Below, piece by piece: positions 62,337-64,000 of a stretch of DNA of 64,000 bases. A program made the translations under genes and the position numbers. Origin of the DNA: an uncultured Paracoccaceae bacterium (GTDB lineage Bacteria > Pseudomonadota > Alphaproteobacteria > Rhodobacterales > Rhodobacteraceae); NCBI GenBank assembly GCA_947503765.1, contig CANNFA010000003.1, positions 496,001 through 560,000 of the forward strand, written 5' to 3'. The first letter of the stretch is position 1. The number at the start of each line of letters is the position of its first letter. A model generated the notes under the pieces. That model saw nothing but the letters and a program-made list of their open reading frames with translations. It searched no databases and had not been told where the DNA came from.

Positions 62337-63587
62337 TTATTCCTCTTCGGCCTCGCTCTGCTCGATCGCCCATTCCTGCGCCGCCTCCAGCGCCACCGGA
62401 GAGGCGGTGGGCATGACGCCGACATAGGCCGCCGTGTCCTCGACCGCGATGGACGGGCGCTGGGTCATCCGGTAAAGCGAATACCCGGCCACGGCCAGCA
62501 TCAGAGCGGCGATGAACAGCCAGTAGGCATGCGCGCCCAGCGCGCCCATCATCCAGCCGGTGGCGATCGGGCCGACGATCGCGCTCATCCCGTTGACAAA
62601 GATCAGCCCGCCGCTCGCCGCGGCCATGTCGTCCGGCTCCAGATAGTCGTTCATGTAAGCGATGAACAACGAATACAACGGGTTGGCCGTCCCCCCCAGG
62701 ATGAAGGCAACGATCAGCAGGGCCGTGAAACTGCTTGCCAGGACATAGCCCGCCAGCGCCGACGCGCCGCCGATCAGCGCCACCGTCATGATCAGCTTGC
62801 GCCGGTCCACCCGGTCGGAAATCCAGCCGATCGGGTATTGCAGCACCAAGGGGCCGACGAAGAACGCCGCGATGAAGGTCGAGATCTGCCCGACGCTCAG
62901 CCGGATTTCGGCGGCATAGACCGATGACATGCCGAACACCGCCGCGAACACGCCGCCCATGATCGCCATGCCGACGATGCTCAGCGGCGAGATCCGAAAC
63001 AATTCGCGCAGTTTCATGGATTTGGACGTGCCGAAAGCCGGCGTCGGCGAGATCGACAGCAGAATCGGCGCGAAACTGATCGACACGAGCACGGACGGAA
63101 TGATGAAGATCACGAAGCCCGACGGATCGCCCATCGCCAGGATCGCCTGCGCCGCCACGATGCCGCCCATCTGCACGATCATGTAGAGCGACAGCGCCTG
63201 GCCCCGGTTCTCGTTGCTGGCGGCGTTGTTGAGCCAGCTTTCGGCCGTGACATAGACCCCCGAGAACGAAAAACCGATGATCACCCGCAGGACCACCCAG
63301 GCCCAGGGCTCGGTCACGGCGGGGAACAGGATCAGCACTGCCGACACGAAGGATCCCAGCGCCGCGAAGACCCGCACATGCCCGACCCGCCGGATCAGCT
63401 CCGGCGTCAGTCGCGAGCCGCCGAGGAAGCCCAGGAAATAGGCCGAGGTCAGCACCGACAACTCGAAGGTGGTGAATCCCTCGATCGTGCCGCGCACCCC
63501 CATCAGCGACGCCTGAAGCCCGTTGCCGACCATCAGAAGACCGATCCCGAGCAACAGCGCCCAGGAGCTGCCCAATACCTGTTTCAT
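62337..63587 (-). CDS. major facilitator superfamily transporter
   Basis: A 416-residue carrier with twelve hydrophobic segments: LLLGIGLLMVGNGLQASLMGVRG near the start, SAYFLGFLGGSRLTPELIRRVGHVRVF between segments 2 and 3, the repeat-2 loop QYPIGWISDRVDRRKLI, and a long acidic C-terminal tail. Substrate unknown. It lies 73 bp upstream of the queA stop. Confidence 0.9.
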   Translation of the reverse strand: MKQVLGSSWALLLGIGLLMVGNGLQASLMGVRGTIEGFTTFELSVLTSAYFLGFLGGSRLTPELIRRVGHVRVFAALGSFVSAVLILFPAVTEPWAWVVLRVIIGFSFSGVYVTAESWLNNAASNENRGQALSLYMIVQMGGIVAAQAILAMGDPSGFVIFIIPSVLVSISFAPILLSISPTPAFGTSKSMKLRELFRISPLSIVGMAIMGGVFAAVFGMSSVYAAEIRLSVGQISTFIAAFFVGPLVLQYPIGWISDRVDRRKLIMTVALIGGASALAGYVLASSFTALLIVAFILGGTANPLYSLFIAYMNDYLEPDDMAAASGGLIFVNGMSAIVGPIATGWMMGALGAHAYWLFIAALMLAVAGYSLYRMTQRPSIAVEDTAAYVGVMPTASPVALEAAQEWAIEQSEAEEE

Positions 63588-63621
63588 CGCCTGCGCCTTT
63601 TCCTTCGACCCGCCGCCGGGA

Positions 63622-63643
63622 ATGCCCCGCCCAGCCGGGGCAT
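63622..63643. terminator. hairpin after queA
   Basis: ATGCCCCG/CGGGGCAT with a six-base loop lies 17 bp past the queA stop. No T-tract follows, so it is only a possible terminator. Confidence 0.35.
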
Positions 63644-63660
63644 GCCTGCCCGTGGGCGAC

Positions 63661-64000
63661 TCAAATCTGTCGTTTCAGACCGCCGGGTAACAAAAGCGAC
63701 GCATCCCCGTAAGAGAAGAAACGGTAACGTTCGCGTACCGCGTGCCGATACAGCGCCAGCATCCGCGCGCGGCCCATCAGCGCCGAGACCAGCATCAGCA
63801 GCGTCGAGCGGGGCAGATGGAAATTGGTGATCAGCGCATCGGTGACGGCAAAGCGGAAGCCGGGCGTGATGAAGATGTCGGTATCGCCGCGCCATGGCGC
63901 GATGCGCCCGGTGCCGCGCGCCGCCGTCTCGATCAGCCGCAGCGCGGTGGTCCCGACCGGGATCACCCGGCCGCCCGCATCGCGCGTGGCCGCGATCTCG
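63661..64000 (-). CDS. queA: QueA, C-terminal part (cut by window edge)
   Basis: Partial; the C-terminal 113 codons of S-adenosylmethionine:tRNA ribosyltransferase-isomerase, which makes epoxyqueuosine in tRNA. The visible part has [53 protein letters not shown] and [13 protein letters not shown], all typical of the family C-terminus. The start lies beyond the right edge. Confidence 0.95.
   Translation of the reverse strand, partial: EIAATRDAGGRVIPVGTTALRLIETAARGTGRIAPWRGDTDIFITPGFRFAVTDALITNFHLPRSTLLMLVSALMGRARMLALYRHAVRERYRFFSYGDASLLLPGGLKRQI

Overview
This 64 kb window is high-GC chromosome from an alphaproteobacterium of the order Rhodobacterales (Rhodobacteraceae/Paracoccaceae, roseobacter-like). 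The assignment rests on lineage-typical genes and arrangements: a DUF6456-type HTH protein beside a DUF6477-type protein, a fused MnhA/B antiporter subunit, an infC that begins with ATC, a non-pyrrolysine MttB-like protein, Hint-domain proteins, and a second, mostly aerobic cobalamin block containing CbiD. It looks like core genome. I found no insertion sequence, prophage, integrase or CRISPR array. The one RNA gene is tRNA-Leu(UAG) at 18251-18335.

Layout, left to right. 1-11.6 kb: HTH regulator (cut by the edge), DUF6477, MttB-like methyltransferase, Hint protein, guaA, an acyltransferase/SGNH protein, an SH3 protein, an EamA transporter, a FadL-like porin and fabD. 11.6-19 kb: rpsF-rpsR-rplI with a structured leader, a PQQ-type sugar dehydrogenase, a globin with an FNR-like box, a second Hint protein that lacks the catalytic Cys, tig, tRNA-Leu and an HNH nuclease. 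19-26.4 kb: an outer-membrane barrel, an overlapping cbiD-cobK-DNA glycosylase-esterase operon, and divergent cobA-cobB. 26.4-32.7 kb: an MFS carrier, then a minus-strand chain cysS - truncated cimA copy - cimA - methyltransferase - NDUFAF6-like protein. 32.7-37.3 kb: MmcQ/YjbR, usp-BCCT, and a membrane-anchored acidic repeat protein. 37.3-49.4 kb: infC, a form II CO-dehydrogenase-like operon that ends in a Cys-repeat exported protein, and tamA-tamB. 49.5-64 kb: mnhA(B)CDEFG, bfd-bfr, waaA, rpoH, DUF488, lpdA, small membrane and DUF924 proteins, an MFS carrier, and queA (cut by the edge).

How genes work together. Many neighbours overlap by ATGA or TGATG, which implies translational coupling (cbiD/cobK/glycosylase/esterase; cimA/methyltransferase/NDUFAF6-like; mnhF/E/D/C; tamA/tamB; cox FAD subunit/Cys-repeat protein). 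Minus-strand genes often end in clear hairpin-plus-T terminators (tig, BCCT, repeat protein).

The most interesting signal is upstream of cysS: a 13-codon [16 protein letters not shown], with three Cys codons. It sits right after a plausible promoter, so the mRNA would be close to leaderless. This is the layout of a cysteine-responsive attenuator. Just downstream of cysS, a 230-bp tandem duplication has copied the first ~44 codons of cimA together with a pair of REP-like palindromes, and the 3' third of cysS has much lower GC than the rest of the gene. Other points for a second look are the 17-copy 14-residue repeat protein, the 171-codon periodic modules of TamB, and the Cys-repeat protein coupled to the molybdenum hydroxylase. 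All product names come from reading the translations; no database search was run.
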